From assembly GCA_021648465.1 (NCBI GenBank), contig JAKISR010000035.1:1-20071 (forward strand): a DNA stretch of 20,071 nucleotides. Reading direction: 5' to 3'. Of the stretch, positions 7,398-15,079 are shown piece by piece; the stretch's first letter is position 1, and each line of letters begins with the position of its first letter. The notes under the pieces were generated by a model. That model made no database searches and had not been told where the DNA came from. It was given only the letters and a program-made list of their open reading frames with translations. The DNA is from Sulfurimonas sp. (GTDB taxonomy: Bacteria; Campylobacterota; Campylobacteria; Campylobacterales; Sulfurimonadaceae). The translations under genes were made by a program, and so were the position numbers.

Positions 7398-8558
7398 ATG
7401 AATATAGAACTGGTTAATGAATTTTTAAATCCTTATGGATTAAGTATCTTTAAAATTGTAATTATACTAGGATTATTTTTAGGCATATATTTTATAAGAA
7501 AAGTTCTTTTTGATTTAATTCAAAGTAATATTTCTAAAATTATATCTTTAAAAAAATATTCAAAAGATATATTTAACAGTATTAGGAAGTTATTAGAGAC
7601 TATTTTCATTGTTATAAATATAGAGCTAACATTATATGTTTATAACGATTTTAAAACAATAGGTGATTTTAGTACATATTTCAATATGGCTTATGCAATA
7701 TTAATTACATATGTTGTATATACAGTTTTAAATACAATTACAAGCATAAAGCTTAAAGATATAAATCCAAAAGAAACAAAAATTAAAAATGAAATTTTAA
7801 ATGTATCTCTAAAACTTTTAAATGTTTTTACTTGGATTGTAGGTATATTAATTGTTCTTTATTTAGCAGGAGTAGAGTTAACAGCAGTTATATCAGGACT
7901 TGGAATTGGTGGTTTAGCTGTAGCATTAGCATCAAAAGACTCTTTAGCAAACTTTTTTGGAACTCTTTCTATACTTTTTAGTGATGTATTTTCTCAAGGT
8001 GATTGGATAGCAGTTGATGGTAAAGAGGGGACAGTAGTAGAGATTGGTTTAAGAGTCACAAAACTTAGAACTTTTGATAATGCACTTATCGCTATACCAA
8101 ATGCAGTTTTAGCAAACAAAGATGTTAGAAACTGGAATAAACGCTCACTTGGTAGACGAATTAAGATGCATTTAGGTATAAAGTATGACTCAAAACGTGA
8201 GAATATACAAAATGCAATTTCACAAATTTATAATATGTTAGATCAGCATAATGGAATAGCAACAGTTAATACAAAACACTCTTATAAAGAAAACTCTAAA
8301 AGAGCAAGAGCTATCCTTTCAAAAGATGATGAAGAGGGTATTAAAAAAACTCTTCTTGTTTATCTTGATAGTTTTGGTGATTCAAGTATAAATATCTTAA
8401 TTTACTGTTTTTCAAAATCAGTAAAATGGCAAGAATGGCTTGAAGTAAAACAGGATGTTATGTTAAAAATGATGGAGATTTTAGAAAATAACTCTATAGA
8501 GTTTGCATTTCCATCACTCTCAATTTATCATGAGAATAAGTTAGAGCAGAAATTATAA
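7398..8558 (+). CDS. MscS-family mechanosensitive ion channel
   Basis: The 386-residue protein has about five membrane helices (near 16-34, 62-82, 94-115, 138-158 and the pore helix) followed by a cytosolic beta-domain. The pore helix and its continuation, GLGIGGLAVALASKDSLANF (about 167-186), are the MscS signature, followed by the FFGTLSILFSDVFSQGDWI block and the beta-domain segment GTVVEIGLRVTKLRTFDNAL with IPNA. The extra helices before the pore make it like YnaI-type channels rather than the 286-residue E. coli MscS. Such channels open when membrane tension rises and let small solutes out. It begins one base after the gdhA stop, with GAAGG eight bases upstream, so it is translationally coupled to gdhA. 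It converges with pgpA: the two TAA stops abut back to back in TTATAA. Confidence 0.9.
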   Translation: MNIELVNEFLNPYGLSIFKIVIILGLFLGIYFIRKVLFDLIQSNISKIISLKKYSKDIFNSIRKLLETIFIVINIELTLYVYNDFKTIGDFSTYFNMAYAILITYVVYTVLNTITSIKLKDINPKETKIKNEILNVSLKLLNVFTWIVGILIVLYLAGVELTAVISGLGIGGLAVALASKDSLANFFGTLSILFSDVFSQGDWIAVDGKEGTVVEIGLRVTKLRTFDNALIAIPNAVLANKDVRNWNKRSLGRRIKMHLGIKYDSKRENIQNAISQIYNMLDQHNGIATVNTKHSYKENSKRARAILSKDDEEGIKKTLLVYLDSFGDSSINILIYCFSKSVKWQEWLEVKQDVMLKMMEILENNSIEFAFPSLSIYHENKLEQKL

Positions 8559-9059
8559 AAGCTTCTGAAGCTCTAACCACCCTTGCCATAATGCAGCACT
8601 AAGTATCCCTGCTGCAAAACCTGCAATTATATCATCACCCATAACACCAATACCACCTTTAGCTTCTCGATCAATTCTGCCAATGATAGATGGCTTCGCA
8701 ATATCAAAGTATCTAAAAAGAGCAAAAGAGAGTACGCACTGTACTAAAAATCCATTTTGCAAATCACCAACTTCACCTAAATTCACACTAATAGCTGGAG
8801 CAACACTAAGGGCAAACCACATACCAGCCAACTCATCTATAACAATTCGCTTATCATCATGGATACCAGTTCTTTTTTCATATTTATTTATTTCTTTTAT
8901 GGCAATTATACTTATGAGAATGGTTGCTAAAAAAAGAGTTTGAGCATCAAGATATATAAGGATTAGCATTCCAAGAGGTAGTGAAACTAATGTTCCAACA
9001 GTACCAGGAGCTTTAGGAGATAGACCACTATAGCCTAGCGTTATAAAAAACCAATTCAT
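8553..9059 (-). CDS. pgpA: Phosphatidylglycerophosphatase A
   Basis: PgpA removes the phosphate from phosphatidylglycerol phosphate at the inner membrane to give phosphatidylglycerol. At 168 residues the size fits the family (E. coli 172). Family motifs are present: SGLSPKAPGTVGTL (11-24), the acidic IDELAGMW (74-81), FRYFDIAKPS (115-124) and the C-terminal GGIGVMGDDIIAG with D142-D143, with hydrophobic helices between them. ATG at 9059 has AGGA five bases upstream (AAAAAGGACAAAAATG). It is the last gene of the ispDF-HP1021-sat-like-pgpA block, separated from the sat-like gene by 61 bases that include a short hairpin, so it may have some expression of its own. Confidence 0.93.
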   Translation of the reverse strand: MNWFFITLGYSGLSPKAPGTVGTLVSLPLGMLILIYLDAQTLFLATILISIIAIKEINKYEKRTGIHDDKRIVIDELAGMWFALSVAPAISVNLGEVGDLQNGFLVQCVLSFALFRYFDIAKPSIIGRIDREAKGGIGVMGDDIIAGFAAGILSAALWQGWLELQKLL

Positions 9060-9120
9060 TTTTGTCCTTTTTCTCTGGCACTAAATGCCGATATTTCCTT
9101 GTTTAAAGCCTAAATGGGTG

Positions 9121-10311
9121 CTAAGTTAGAGATGTAGTCTGATAAAGTTTTATTAACTCTAAGTAAAAATCTTTTTCAGTGTGTTCTTTTAAAAGACCCT
9201 CTACAGGAAGCAAATCATAGTAAAGTTTTTCTAGATTTTTAAACCTATCTGGAAAAAGTCTAGATAAAATTAAAGCAGAAATCTCTTTTCTAATGAGTAT
9301 GGTTGGAGGTAGCATACCAAGTTCTAAAAGCTCTAAAATAGAATCAGCATGGTATGATATTTGATGATGTTGCCCATGAGGACAGGTACTTTTACTAACA
9401 AGAGTTGTACATTTATCACAATACACATACTCACTTGCTACAGTTATATCTATGTCTATTCCTACAACTCTATCTATAATTGATTTATTTAAGTTTGAAT
9501 CATAAAACATACCTAGTCCAGTATGATTTCTTCCAATAGTAAGCCTATCGCAACCATAATTTTTTGCTACAATAGCATCAATAATTATTTCATTATTTCC
9601 AGAAAATACATAACTATTTTCTAAAGGAACAACTAAAACATGGTTTTTAGTTAAGAAGTTATTTATAAAAAATTCTAAAGATTCTTTTCTTATTTCATAA
9701 TCTAAATTTGACACAGTATATGGTTTTAATAAAAAAATGATAAGTAAGTCAGTATTTTCTAATGTTTGGCGAATTAATCTCTCATGTGCACGGTGCAGTG
9801 GATTTATTGACATCATTATACCAGTTGTATGTTTAGCAGATATTAATTTTTTTGCATCATCAATTTTTTGCTTATTAGTATTACTTGAGACATTAACTAG
9901 TTTATATTCTCCACATACTGCAAAAGAACCAAGTCTATTTATTGCATTTAGAACACCAGGATGTGTTAAATCATCCGTACCATATATTTGTTTCACTCTT
10001 TCATTTTTATCAATATGAAAAACTTCATCAACAATTAAAATTGCAAAAGGTTTATCTTCAAGTAATATAGTGACTTCTTCAGAAGCTTTTAGAGATTTTA
10101 ATACATCATTATTCATTTTTCCTGATGGTGCAAGAATAAAAGGGAAAGGGAAAGATTTATTATTTACAAGACCTGTTTTTGAAACATCTTCACTCTGTTT
10201 TAAGTTCATTAAACTGTTTATTGGCGATAATAATCCATCTTTAAGTAATTCTAATGCAGAAGCTGCTTCTTTATCTATTAAAAGAGTTTTATTTTTTCTT
10301 GACAATGTCAT
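9121..10311 (-). CDS. ATP-sulfurylase-like protein with degenerate active site
   Basis: The 396-residue protein has the length and domain order of single-chain bacterial ATP sulfurylases (Sat): an N-terminal PUA-like part and a nucleotidyltransferase part from about 155. A possible zinc site is kept, C298-x2-C301-x8-C310 with a nearby H312, as in the Thermus enzyme. But signature residues are changed. The QxRNPxHxxH motif reads M-S-I-N-P-L-H-R-A-H (167-176), keeping both histidines but losing Gln and the substrate-binding Arg (now I169). GRDHAG reads GRNHTG (260-265). The ISGTKLR segment reads ISYHADS (318-324). The RPEV motif reads RKEI (341-344). The N-terminal PLxGF motif reads PINSL. It is probably not a sulfate-activating enzyme. 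Its start overlaps the HP1021 gene by 23 bases, so translation is coupled. Confidence 0.82.
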   Translation of the reverse strand: MTLSRKNKTLLIDKEAASALELLKDGLLSPINSLMNLKQSEDVSKTGLVNNKSFPFPFILAPSGKMNNDVLKSLKASEEVTILLEDKPFAILIVDEVFHIDKNERVKQIYGTDDLTHPGVLNAINRLGSFAVCGEYKLVNVSSNTNKQKIDDAKKLISAKHTTGIMMSINPLHRAHERLIRQTLENTDLLIIFLLKPYTVSNLDYEIRKESLEFFINNFLTKNHVLVVPLENSYVFSGNNEIIIDAIVAKNYGCDRLTIGRNHTGLGMFYDSNLNKSIIDRVVGIDIDITVASEYVYCDKCTTLVSKSTCPHGQHHQISYHADSILELLELGMLPPTILIRKEISALILSRLFPDRFKNLEKLYYDLLPVEGLLKEHTEKDFYLELIKLYQTTSLT

Positions 10312-11188
10312 ACTTTTTTCTTTTTTCCCATAAGCTTTTACGACTTATTCCTAGTTTTTTAGATAATTCTGTATCTGGAAATTTATGTTGATAATTTAAA
10401 ACCATGAATTTTACATAGTCTTCAATAGGAAGAATTTCACCTTGATCAAAAATATTGTTTTCACTTTTAATCTCTAAAACTTTAAATTCTTCATCTTCAA
10501 TCTTGTCAGTACTTGAGATAATAGCTTTTTTATCTTCAACAAGTGAGTATAAATTTTTTCTCTCATTCTTTTTTAAAGTTTGTAAGTCAATAATATATAT
10601 TATTGAATTTCCACCAATTAGATCTATCTCATTTATAGCTTTTGGATCACTTAGTGTAATAAAGTGAAGTGGTTGATTCTTTTTCTTTGCATATTCAAAA
10701 GCAAAAAAATCAGAATGTTTTTGGTAAGATGAAGATACAAAAAGAGGAAGTTCTATACTGTCGTAGTCATGTTCCGTAGTTATAGCTGAGAAAGAGTGAG
10801 TTAAATATTTGTCATACGCTTCATTTCTTTTTTTAAGCTTCTCATAATCTTGATAATGGTTTATTTTTCTTATAAGCTCTTCTATCATAAATGGTTTAAG
10901 TATATAGTCTTTAGCACCACAAGCTAAAGGTTTTGATACAGTATCATTGCTGATATATGAAACCATTAATATAATAATAGCTTTTTTAAATGTTTCTATT
11001 ACAGGGTTAAAATCTTGTCCATTTATGTTAGTAGATAATAACACAACATCGTAGTTGTTACTTTTTATTGCATCTTTTGTTGATGTGCACATTTCACAAA
11101 TATGCCCTTGTTCACTAAGCTTTGTAGCAATGCTTTGAGCTAAGTAAATTTCATTTTCTATAATCAATATCTTCAAATTTTTGTCCAA
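10289..11188 (-). CDS. HP1021-family orphan (atypical) response regulator
   Basis: At 299 residues this has a receiver domain (1-122), a middle region of unknown fold (about 130-250) and a C-terminal Fis-like helix-turn-helix ending ELSKKLGISRKSLWEKRKKY (about 274-293). The usual phosphorylated aspartate is replaced by serine (S52, in YDVVLLSTN), although the acidic pair (E11, E13), S77 and K98 are kept. H. pylori HP1021 and C. jejuni Cj1608 have the same size, plan and missing Asp; those proteins bind the replication origin and many promoters and respond to redox state. Cysteines are present at 31, 34 and 90. No histidine kinase is nearby. The start is TTG at 11188, inside the end of ispDF (16-base overlap). 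Confidence 0.87.
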   Translation of the reverse strand: MDKNLKILIIENEIYLAQSIATKLSEQGHICEMCTSTKDAIKSNNYDVVLLSTNINGQDFNPVIETFKKAIIILMVSYISNDTVSKPLACGAKDYILKPFMIEELIRKINHYQDYEKLKKRNEAYDKYLTHSFSAITTEHDYDSIELPLFVSSSYQKHSDFFAFEYAKKKNQPLHFITLSDPKAINEIDLIGGNSIIYIIDLQTLKKNERKNLYSLVEDKKAIISSTDKIEDEEFKVLEIKSENNIFDQGEILPIEDYVKFMVLNYQHKFPDTELSKKLGISRKSLWEKRKKYDIVKKK

Positions 11189-12294
11189 TCATAATACTTT
11201 AAATTTGCATTTGCAATAACGCTAATACCTTCACATCTGCCGATAAAACCTAGGTTTTCAGTTGTAGTTGCTTTTATATTTACTCTTATTTGCTCTATGT
11301 TTAGAATAGAACTAAGCACTCTTCTCATCTTTGATTTATATTTGCCTATTTTAGGTTTTTGTGCAACAATTGTTACATCTATATTTATTATAACAAAACC
11401 AAAATTGAGAAGTTTGGTAACAACAGCTTGTAACAGTTTTTTTGAATCCATCTCTTTATAAGCATTGTCACTGTCTGGGAACATCATTCCTATATCACCC
11501 ATACCAGAAGCCCCTAAAAGAGCGTCTACAAGGGCATGAATTGCTACATCCCCATCACTATGTGCTAAAAACCCATAATCTGTATCAATTTTGACACCAC
11601 CTAAAAACATTTGAGCATTTTTATCAAAAGCATGAACATCAAAACCAGTTCCACTTAAGGTATCAGTAGATGGAGAATCTAAGCATGATAATCTTTTTAA
11701 ATCAGATAAATGAGTGATTTTATCTGCATCTTTGTCACCTAAAATAAACTCTCTTGTACCACCATTTGCGATTATCGCACTACTCTCATCAGTAAACTCT
11801 TCACTTTGTTCTAAAGCACTCTTTAGAGCTGATGTTAGCGATAACTGCGGTGTTTGAACTCTTTTAACTTTCTCTCTATCAATAGTTTTATTATCATAAA
11901 CTATAGTATCATTAACTTTTAAATAAGGGACTATGCAATCACTATTTCCCATATGAGAAATAAGAGTGTTTAAAAGTTCATTATTTATACATGGACGAGC
12001 AATATCACTTACTAATACATATTTAGTATCTACTTTTTTTAGAGAATTTTTTAGAGACTCTTGTCTACTTTTTCCACCTTCAATTAATATATACTCACAA
12101 TGATTTTTCATAAATTCAATATCATCAAAAGATGAAGTTATAATTATTTTCTCAAAAAAACCAGTTTTTTTATATTTATCTGCTACAAATTGCCACAAAG
12201 GTTGATTTCCGACTCTAAGCCATTGTTTTTTAACACCAAGTTTAAAACGCATAGAACTACCTGCTGCTAGTAATATAAGCGTTAAATTAGACAA
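11173..12294 (-). CDS. ispDF: Bifunctional IspD/IspF enzyme of the MEP isoprenoid pathway
   Basis: The fusion carries two non-consecutive steps of the methylerythritol phosphate pathway. Residues 1-205 are the CDP-ME synthase (IspD) domain, with the nucleotide-binding LLAAGSSMRF and K22-K23 near the N-terminus. Residues from about 213 are the MEcPP synthase (IspF) domain, with the metal ligands D219 and H221 (GFDVHAF) and H253, the HSDGDV motif, and the terminal ATTTENLGFIGRCEGISV. The spacing of the metal ligands matches E. coli IspF (8, 10, 42). Fused IspDF is typical of Campylobacterota and alphaproteobacteria. The start is TTG at 12294, with AGGAG five bases upstream. It heads the minus-strand block and overlaps the HP1021 gene. 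Confidence 0.95.
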   Translation of the reverse strand: MSNLTLILLAAGSSMRFKLGVKKQWLRVGNQPLWQFVADKYKKTGFFEKIIITSSFDDIEFMKNHCEYILIEGGKSRQESLKNSLKKVDTKYVLVSDIARPCINNELLNTLISHMGNSDCIVPYLKVNDTIVYDNKTIDREKVKRVQTPQLSLTSALKSALEQSEEFTDESSAIIANGGTREFILGDKDADKITHLSDLKRLSCLDSPSTDTLSGTGFDVHAFDKNAQMFLGGVKIDTDYGFLAHSDGDVAIHALVDALLGASGMGDIGMMFPDSDNAYKEMDSKKLLQAVVTKLLNFGFVIINIDVTIVAQKPKIGKYKSKMRRVLSSILNIEQIRVNIKATTTENLGFIGRCEGISVIANANLKYYDWTKI

Positions 12295-12492
12295 TAAAAC
12301 TCCTGCTTTATAAAAGTGTTACGAAAGTATACACTTATTAAGCTTTTAATATCTTAATCTCAAAAGTAATTCAAAATAATTCAAAATACACAATCAATTT
12401 AACAACTTAATATTATATTAACTTTATTTGATTATATTTCCACATTACATTAATTAATCTATACGATATATAATTTTATATAGGAGAAAATC
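12295..12492. promoter_or_regulatory. Divergent regulatory region, ispDF / thiC
   Basis: This 198-base A/T-rich gap separates divergent genes. For ispDF there is TATACT (12331-12326, minus strand), in the same GTATACTTTCG context as upstream of the DUF445 gene, and AGGAG before the TTG start. For thiC there is TATAAT at 12469-12474 and AGGAG before the ATG, which would give a leader of only about a dozen bases. Two tandem copies of AATTCAAAAT (12368-12387) lie in the middle, one helical turn apart. I looked for TPP riboswitch landmarks (CTGAGA and the thi-box core) and found none on either strand. Confidence 0.45.
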
Positions 12493-13869
12493 ATGAGAGC
12501 TTCATGGGTTAAAAAAAGAGAAAATGATTCTGTTAGAACTCAAATGTATTATGCGAAACAAGGCATAATAACACAAGAGATGGAATATGTTGCAAAAATA
12601 GAAGATTTATCACCCGAGTTAGTTCGTAGCGAGATTGCTCGTGGGAGATTAATAATTCCAGCGAATATAAATCATACTACATTGGAGCCAATGGCTATTG
12701 GTATCGCTTCAAAATGTAAAATAAATGCAAATATTGGTTCATCTGCTATTGCTTCTGATATTCAAGGTGAAGTGGAAAAAATGCAGGTTTCTCAACACTA
12801 TAAAGCTGATACTGCAATGGATTTATCAACTGGTGGAGACTTAGATGAGATTAGAAAAGCTGTAATTGCTTCTTCTAAAATCCCAATAGGTACAGTTCCA
12901 ATTTATCAGATTCTTCATGATGTTGGAAATAAAATAGAGGATTTAAGTATAGAAGTTATGCTTGATGTACTAGAGCGTCAAGCACAACAAGGTGTTTCTT
13001 ATTTTACAATTCATGCAGGTTTCTTGTTAGAAACTATGCCAAAAATTGCAAAAAGAAAAATGGGAATTGTTTCTCGTGGAGGTTCTTTAATGGCTGCTTG
13101 GATGATGCATTACCATAGAGAAAACCCTTTTTATACTGCATACGATGAAATCTTAGATATTTGTGCAAAATACGATGTTGCACTTTCTTTAGGTGATTCT
13201 CTCCGTCCTGGATGTTTGGCTGATGCTTCTGATGATGCTCAACTTGGCGAACTTAAAGTTTTAGGTGATTTAACTTTAAGAGCTTGGAAGAAAGATGTAC
13301 AAGTGATGATTGAGGGACCAGGTCATGTTCCACTTAATCAAGTTGAGCGTAACATGAAACTTCAACGCGAACTTTGTCATGAAGCACCTTTTTATATACT
13401 TGGACCATTGGTTACTGATATCGCAGCTGGATATGATCATATCTCTTCTGCTATCGGTGCAGCTGTTGGTGGATGGCATGGAGCAAGTATGCTTTGTTAT
13501 GTTACACCAAAAGAGCATTTAGGTCTTCCAAATGCTGAGGATGTCCGTGAAGGAATTATTGCTTATAAAATAGCTGCTCATGCAGCAGATATCGCTCGTG
13601 GTCGTAAAGGTGCTAGAGATATTGATGATGCCATGAGTGATGCGAGATATGGTTTTGATTGGGAAAAACAGTTTGAGCTTGCACTTGATGGTGAACGTGC
13701 TCGTGAGTATCATGATGAAACTCTTCCTCAAGATGTTTTTAAAGAAGCAGAATTTTGTTCTATGTGCGGACCGAAATTTTGTTCTTATAAAATAACTCAA
13801 GAGATTATGGATAACCCTGAAGCTATTGCCAAGATAGCTGCGGAAGCTAAATTGGCAGAGGCTCATTAG
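12493..13869 (+). CDS. thiC: Phosphomethylpyrimidine synthase ThiC
   Basis: ThiC is a radical-SAM enzyme that rearranges aminoimidazole ribotide into hydroxymethylpyrimidine phosphate, the pyrimidine half of thiamine. The 458-residue protein is the short form, lacking the long N-terminal extension of E. coli ThiC (631 residues). The 4Fe-4S ligands are the C-terminal CSMCGPKFC (C422, C425, C430), the CX2CX4C arrangement peculiar to ThiC. Other conserved blocks are IIPANINHTTLEPMAIG near the N-terminus, SRGGSLMAAWMMHYHRENPF in the middle, and EGPGHVPLNQVERNM. ATG at 12493 has AGGAG upstream. There is no TPP riboswitch in the leader, so regulation is unknown. It sits between ispDF and mrp, genes that are close neighbours in C. 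jejuni. Confidence 0.96.
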   Translation: MRASWVKKRENDSVRTQMYYAKQGIITQEMEYVAKIEDLSPELVRSEIARGRLIIPANINHTTLEPMAIGIASKCKINANIGSSAIASDIQGEVEKMQVSQHYKADTAMDLSTGGDLDEIRKAVIASSKIPIGTVPIYQILHDVGNKIEDLSIEVMLDVLERQAQQGVSYFTIHAGFLLETMPKIAKRKMGIVSRGGSLMAAWMMHYHRENPFYTAYDEILDICAKYDVALSLGDSLRPGCLADASDDAQLGELKVLGDLTLRAWKKDVQVMIEGPGHVPLNQVERNMKLQRELCHEAPFYILGPLVTDIAAGYDHISSAIGAAVGGWHGASMLCYVTPKEHLGLPNAEDVREGIIAYKIAAHAADIARGRKGARDIDDAMSDARYGFDWEKQFELALDGERAREYHDETLPQDVFKEAEFCSMCGPKFCSYKITQEIMDNPEAIAKIAAEAKLAEAH

Positions 13870-13891
13870 CTTAAAAAATAAATTAATTGAT

Positions 13892-13917
13892 ATAAGATAA
13901 TTTTTGTCTTATTTAAT
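13892..13917 (+). terminator. Weak terminator after thiC
   Basis: ATAAGA (13892-13897) can pair with TCTTAT (13907-13912) around a nine-base loop, followed by TTTAATTA. The stem is short and A/T-rich, so termination would be inefficient. Some read-through into mrp, 96 bases after the thiC stop, is possible. Confidence 0.28.
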
Positions 13918-13965
13918 TATGATAAAGTTTCAATAATATAAATTTAATAAAGGAAATATTTTAAA

Positions 13966-15075
13966 ATGACTAATGAAATTGTAAATTCAGCACTATCAAA
14001 AGTTTTATATCCAGGTTTTACAAAGGATATTGTAACTTTTGGTTTTGTAAATAGTGTAGAGATTGATGGGAGCAGTGTTAGTTTCAATGTAGAGATAACA
14101 TCAAGTGCTCCAGAAGTTGCACAACAAATCAAAGATGATGCAACAAAAGAACTTAAAGCAATCGGTGCAAGTAATGTTAATTGTAATATAAAAGCTCCAA
14201 AAATGCCAGATGCTCAAGTTAAACCAAAGAGTAAAAATATTGCTCCTCATGTCAAAAACTTTTTAATGGTAAGTTCTGGTAAAGGTGGAGTTGGAAAATC
14301 AACTACATCAGTAAATATTGCTATCGCTCTTGCCGCACAAGGTAAAAAAGTTGGTCTTTTAGATGCTGATATTTATGGTCCAAATATACCTCGTATGATG
14401 GGTGTTGCAGATATTAAACCAGAAGTTACAGGAAACAAAGTTCTTCCTATTAAAGCTTATGGTATTGAGATGATGTCTATGGGTTCACTTATGGAAGAGG
14501 GTCAGTCACTTATGTGGCGTGGTGCTATGATTATGAAGGCAATTGAGCAGTTTTTAAGAGATATCCTTTGGTCTGAACTTGATGTATTAGTTATAGATAT
14601 GCCTCCAGGAACTGGTGATGCACAGCTTACATTAGCTCAAAGTGTTCCAGTTACAGCAGGTTTAACTGTTACAACTCCTCAAAGTGTTTCTCTGGATGAT
14701 TCTCGTCGTTCATTAGATATGTTTAAAAAATTAGACATTCCTATCGCTGGAATTGTTGAAAATATGAGTGGATTTATTGCTCCAGATACTGGTGTTGAAT
14801 ATAATATTTTTGGAAAAGGAACTTCAGGTCCGATGGCTAAAGAATTCAATACTAAAATTATTGCTGAGATTCCAATAGAGATGAGCATTAGAACAGGTGG
14901 AGATGAGGGTAAACCTATCACATTTGTAGACCCAACTTCTGAGAGTGCAAAAAGATATATGGCTGCGGCTGAGTCTGTTTGGGCTACAATTGTAGAAGTA
15001 AATGCAAAAGGTGGGGCTACAAATGAGTCAGTTCAACCAACGACACCCCCAGGTGTAAGTGCTTGTTCCACTTAA
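13966..15075 (+). CDS. mrp: Mrp/ApbC-family iron-sulfur carrier ATPase
   Basis: The 369-residue protein has an N-terminal MIP18/DUF59-like domain (about 1-78) and a P-loop ATPase domain with the deviant Walker A motif SGKGGVGKSTT (104-114), LLDADIYGPN and IDMPPGTGDAQ. Mrp/ApbC proteins bind a bridging 4Fe-4S cluster between two subunits and pass it to apoproteins. Most carry a CxxC for that cluster in the segment ENMS-x-x-I-C-x-x-C-G. Here the segment reads ENMSGFIAPDTG, with A272 and T275 in the two Cys positions. Only Cys73 and a C-terminal Cys (PPGVSACST) are evident elsewhere, so cluster binding may differ. ATG at 13966 has AAGGA upstream with a long 11-base spacing. In C. jejuni mrp adjoins ispDF. 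Confidence 0.93.
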   Translation: MTNEIVNSALSKVLYPGFTKDIVTFGFVNSVEIDGSSVSFNVEITSSAPEVAQQIKDDATKELKAIGASNVNCNIKAPKMPDAQVKPKSKNIAPHVKNFLMVSSGKGGVGKSTTSVNIAIALAAQGKKVGLLDADIYGPNIPRMMGVADIKPEVTGNKVLPIKAYGIEMMSMGSLMEEGQSLMWRGAMIMKAIEQFLRDILWSELDVLVIDMPPGTGDAQLTLAQSVPVTAGLTVTTPQSVSLDDSRRSLDMFKKLDIPIAGIVENMSGFIAPDTGVEYNIFGKGTSGPMAKEFNTKIIAEIPIEMSIRTGGDEGKPITFVDPTSESAKRYMAAAESVWATIVEVNAKGGATNESVQPTTPPGVSACST

Positions 15076-15079
15076 AGTT

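Noticed and set aside
8559..8573. AGCTTCTGAAGCT inverted repeat just after the mscS stop as a terminator
   Set aside because: It lies in the pgpA coding end, has only a minimal loop and no T tract on the plus strand.
9060..9120. GGCACTAAATGCC hairpin (9077-9089) and a second CTAAATG copy between pgpA and the Sat-like gene
   Set aside because: The stem is only four pairs, has no T tract, and precedes the pgpA ribosome site. It is too weak to call a terminator or small RNA.
12295..12492. TPP riboswitch upstream of thiC
   Set aside because: No CTGAGA or thi-box core, and the likely leader is too short.
13276..13866. Two minus-strand open frames opposite thiC
   Set aside because: They are antisense shadows of a strongly conserved gene, with no ribosome sites or recognisable domains.
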